Source of the DNA: CALFER01 sp964472395
GTDB taxonomy: Bacteria > CSSED10-310 > CALFER01
Length of the DNA: 64,000 nt
Assembly (NCBI GenBank): GCA_964472395.1
Contig: CAYYMM010000006.1
Span: 1 to 64,000 of the forward strand
Reading direction: 5' to 3'
In this document: positions 63,005 to 64,000 of the stretch, one piece after another
Numbering within the stretch: position 1 is the first letter of the stretch
Layout: each line of letters starts with the position of its first letter
Made by a program: the position numbers and the translations under genes
The notes under the pieces: model-generated
Seen by the model: only the letters and a program-made list of their open reading frames with translations
Told to the model about the DNA's origin: nothing
Database searches by the model: none

Positions 63005-64000
63005 ATGATTCAAATAGAGGATTTACTCAATCGATACCAGCAATACCGTGATGATCCTATGGAATGCGATATGATTCGTAAGGCTTATCATCTCGCCGAG
63101 ACCGCTCATGCCGGACAACGCCGTAAGACCAACAACCTTCCGTTCATCATCCACCCTTTATCTGTCGCGTTCAGCCTGGCGGACATGGAACTCGACTGGG
63201 AAGTCATCTGTTCCGCCTTGCTGCACGATACAATTGAGGATACCCATATTCGGTGTGAAGATCTGCGCACGCAGTTCGGTGATGGGGTAGCAGGACTGGT
63301 CGATGCGTTGACCAAGATTAAACGCGCCGCGATCGCTCAGTCCAGGGACAAGAGACAGGCCCAAAGTGAAACGATGCGTAAAATCATCATCGGGGCAACG
63401 CAGGATGTCCGAGTGATTTTGATCAAACTTGCTGACCGCTGGGACAACATTAAAACTCTCGAAAGTCTCAGCCCTGCCAGCGGTAAAAAAATGGCCGAAG
63501 AGACACTTGCGATTTATGCTCCTTTCGCTGATCGACTCGGATTATCGATCATCAGACGCGATCTCGAAGAGTTGTCATTTAAGTATCTCAAACCGAAACA
63601 GTACTCAAAACACAAGGAACGGCTGTCGATCAGCCGCGGTTTGATCACCGCAGATGTCTCAACTCTAAAATCACAACTCATCGATGTTCTCCTGAAAGAA
63701 GGACTGATCGCGAGCATTTCCGAGAATTATCCATCAGTATATGAAATCGCCAGTCGATCGAAGATCAGCCAGGCCTCACCAATCGTCAATCTGGTCGTAT
63801 TTATGACGCAACCCCGCGATTGCTACATGGCTCTCGGGATCATCCACGAACACTTCACGCCGCTGCCTGGTTCACAGATCCAGGACTTCATCGCGATCCC
63901 TCGATCCAACGGATACCAGGCAATACACACCAGTCTTCTTTTCCATCAGAAAACTTTTCCGATTCATATCATGACCCACGATATGCTTCTCGTTTCGAAG
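63005..64000 (+). CDS. RelA/SpoT-family (p)ppGpp hydrolase-type protein (3' truncated by window edge)
   Basis: 332 codons are visible, open to the window end. ATG at 63005, ribosome site AGGGAAAG. The N-terminal HD hydrolase domain looks intact: HAGQRRKTNNLPFIIHP, CSALLHDTIEDTHI, KLADRWDNIKTLES. The following synthetase region keeps DCYMALGIIHEHFTPLPG and IAIPRSNGYQAIHTSL, but the catalytic Asp of the (F/Y)DxxAxR motif is replaced by Pro (QASPIVNLVV) and the E-x-Q-I-R-T segment reads FPIHIMT. It would therefore break down rather than make (p)ppGpp. The C-terminal TGS/ACT region is not in view. Confidence 0.88.
   Translation, partial: MIQIEDLLNRYQQYRDDPMECDMIRKAYHLAETAHAGQRRKTNNLPFIIHPLSVAFSLADMELDWEVICSALLHDTIEDTHIRCEDLRTQFGDGVAGLVDALTKIKRAAIAQSRDKRQAQSETMRKIIIGATQDVRVILIKLADRWDNIKTLESLSPASGKKMAEETLAIYAPFADRLGLSIIRRDLEELSFKYLKPKQYSKHKERLSISRGLITADVSTLKSQLIDVLLKEGLIASISENYPSVYEIASRSKISQASPIVNLVVFMTQPRDCYMALGIIHEHFTPLPGSQIQDFIAIPRSNGYQAIHTSLLFHQKTFPIHIMTHDMLLVSK

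Noticed and set aside
1..64000. tRNA, rRNA, CRISPR arrays, transposases
   Set aside because: No T-loop-like GGTTCRANNCC in gaps, no regular direct repeats with spacers, and no transposase or integrase motifs were seen by eye; a covariance-model scan would be decisive.

Overview
The window is about 50% G+C and reads as a chromosome segment of an uncultivated Gram-negative-type bacterium. The evidence is lipoprotein signals, periplasmic and secreted proteins, a type IV pilus/pseudopilin operon, NtrYX-type regulation and Thr/Pro-rich (TPTPT) linkers in surface proteins. Such linkers and PKD-rich surface proteins are common in candidate phyla such as Sumerlaeota, Hydrogenedentota and Omnitrophota. 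I cannot assign a phylum from sequence alone. Coding density is very high, genes often overlap by 4 bp, and no gap exceeds 300 bp. I saw no rRNA, tRNA, CRISPR array or insertion sequence.

Layout. 1-5.0 kb: the 3' end of an ATP synthase c subunit, then an unknown membrane protein overlapping a huge BrxC/PglY-like ATPase. 5.0-6.9 kb: secreted cyclophilin, IF-1, a MoaD-like protein and a hotdog thioesterase. 7.1-10.6 kb: a giant secreted CapA-like/PKD protein. 10.8-17.8 kb: DUF4390-NtrY-NtrX-like two-component genes running straight into pyrR-pyrB-pyrC. 18.3-24.4 kb: a minor-pilin operon that includes a 948-residue prepilin. 24.4-35.4 kb (minus strand): an apparent operon fabG, tandem-nucleotidyltransferase protein, small unknown, secreted propeller protein, two paralogous proteins (one with a ComEA-type HhH), a multi-domain lipoprotein, and an adenosine-specific kinase family protein. 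35.5-40.1 kb: yceD-rpmF-plsX-fabD-acpP and tsaE-tsaD. 40.4-41.1 kb: comEA-like and ssb. 41.2-49.9 kb (minus): ribF-rpiB-dCMP deaminase-nrdR, a giant sigma-54 activator, a PP2C phosphatase and pcrA/uvrD. 50-56.8 kb: mixed single genes (DegT aminotransferase, QueH, TldE/TldD, methyltransferase). 57-64 kb: a DUF2142-like membrane protein, a PKD-fused membrane pyrophosphatase, a GT4 glycosyltransferase and a truncated RelA/SpoT-family gene.

How the parts may work together. Two good sigma-54 promoter matches lie upstream of the pilin operon and of comEA-ssb, and two sigma-54-type activators are encoded in the window, so a sigma-54-controlled pilus/DNA-uptake programme is plausible (inference). The c subunit keeps Na+-type ligands and the pyrophosphatase carries the K+-dependence signature, which may point to Na+/PPi-linked energetics (inference). 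The most unusual objects are the lipoprotein-PKD-pyrophosphatase fusion, the stand-alone BrxC-like ATPase with its membrane partner, the giant prepilin, the tandem GlnD-like nucleotidyltransferase, and a RelA/SpoT homologue whose synthetase catalytic residues look lost.
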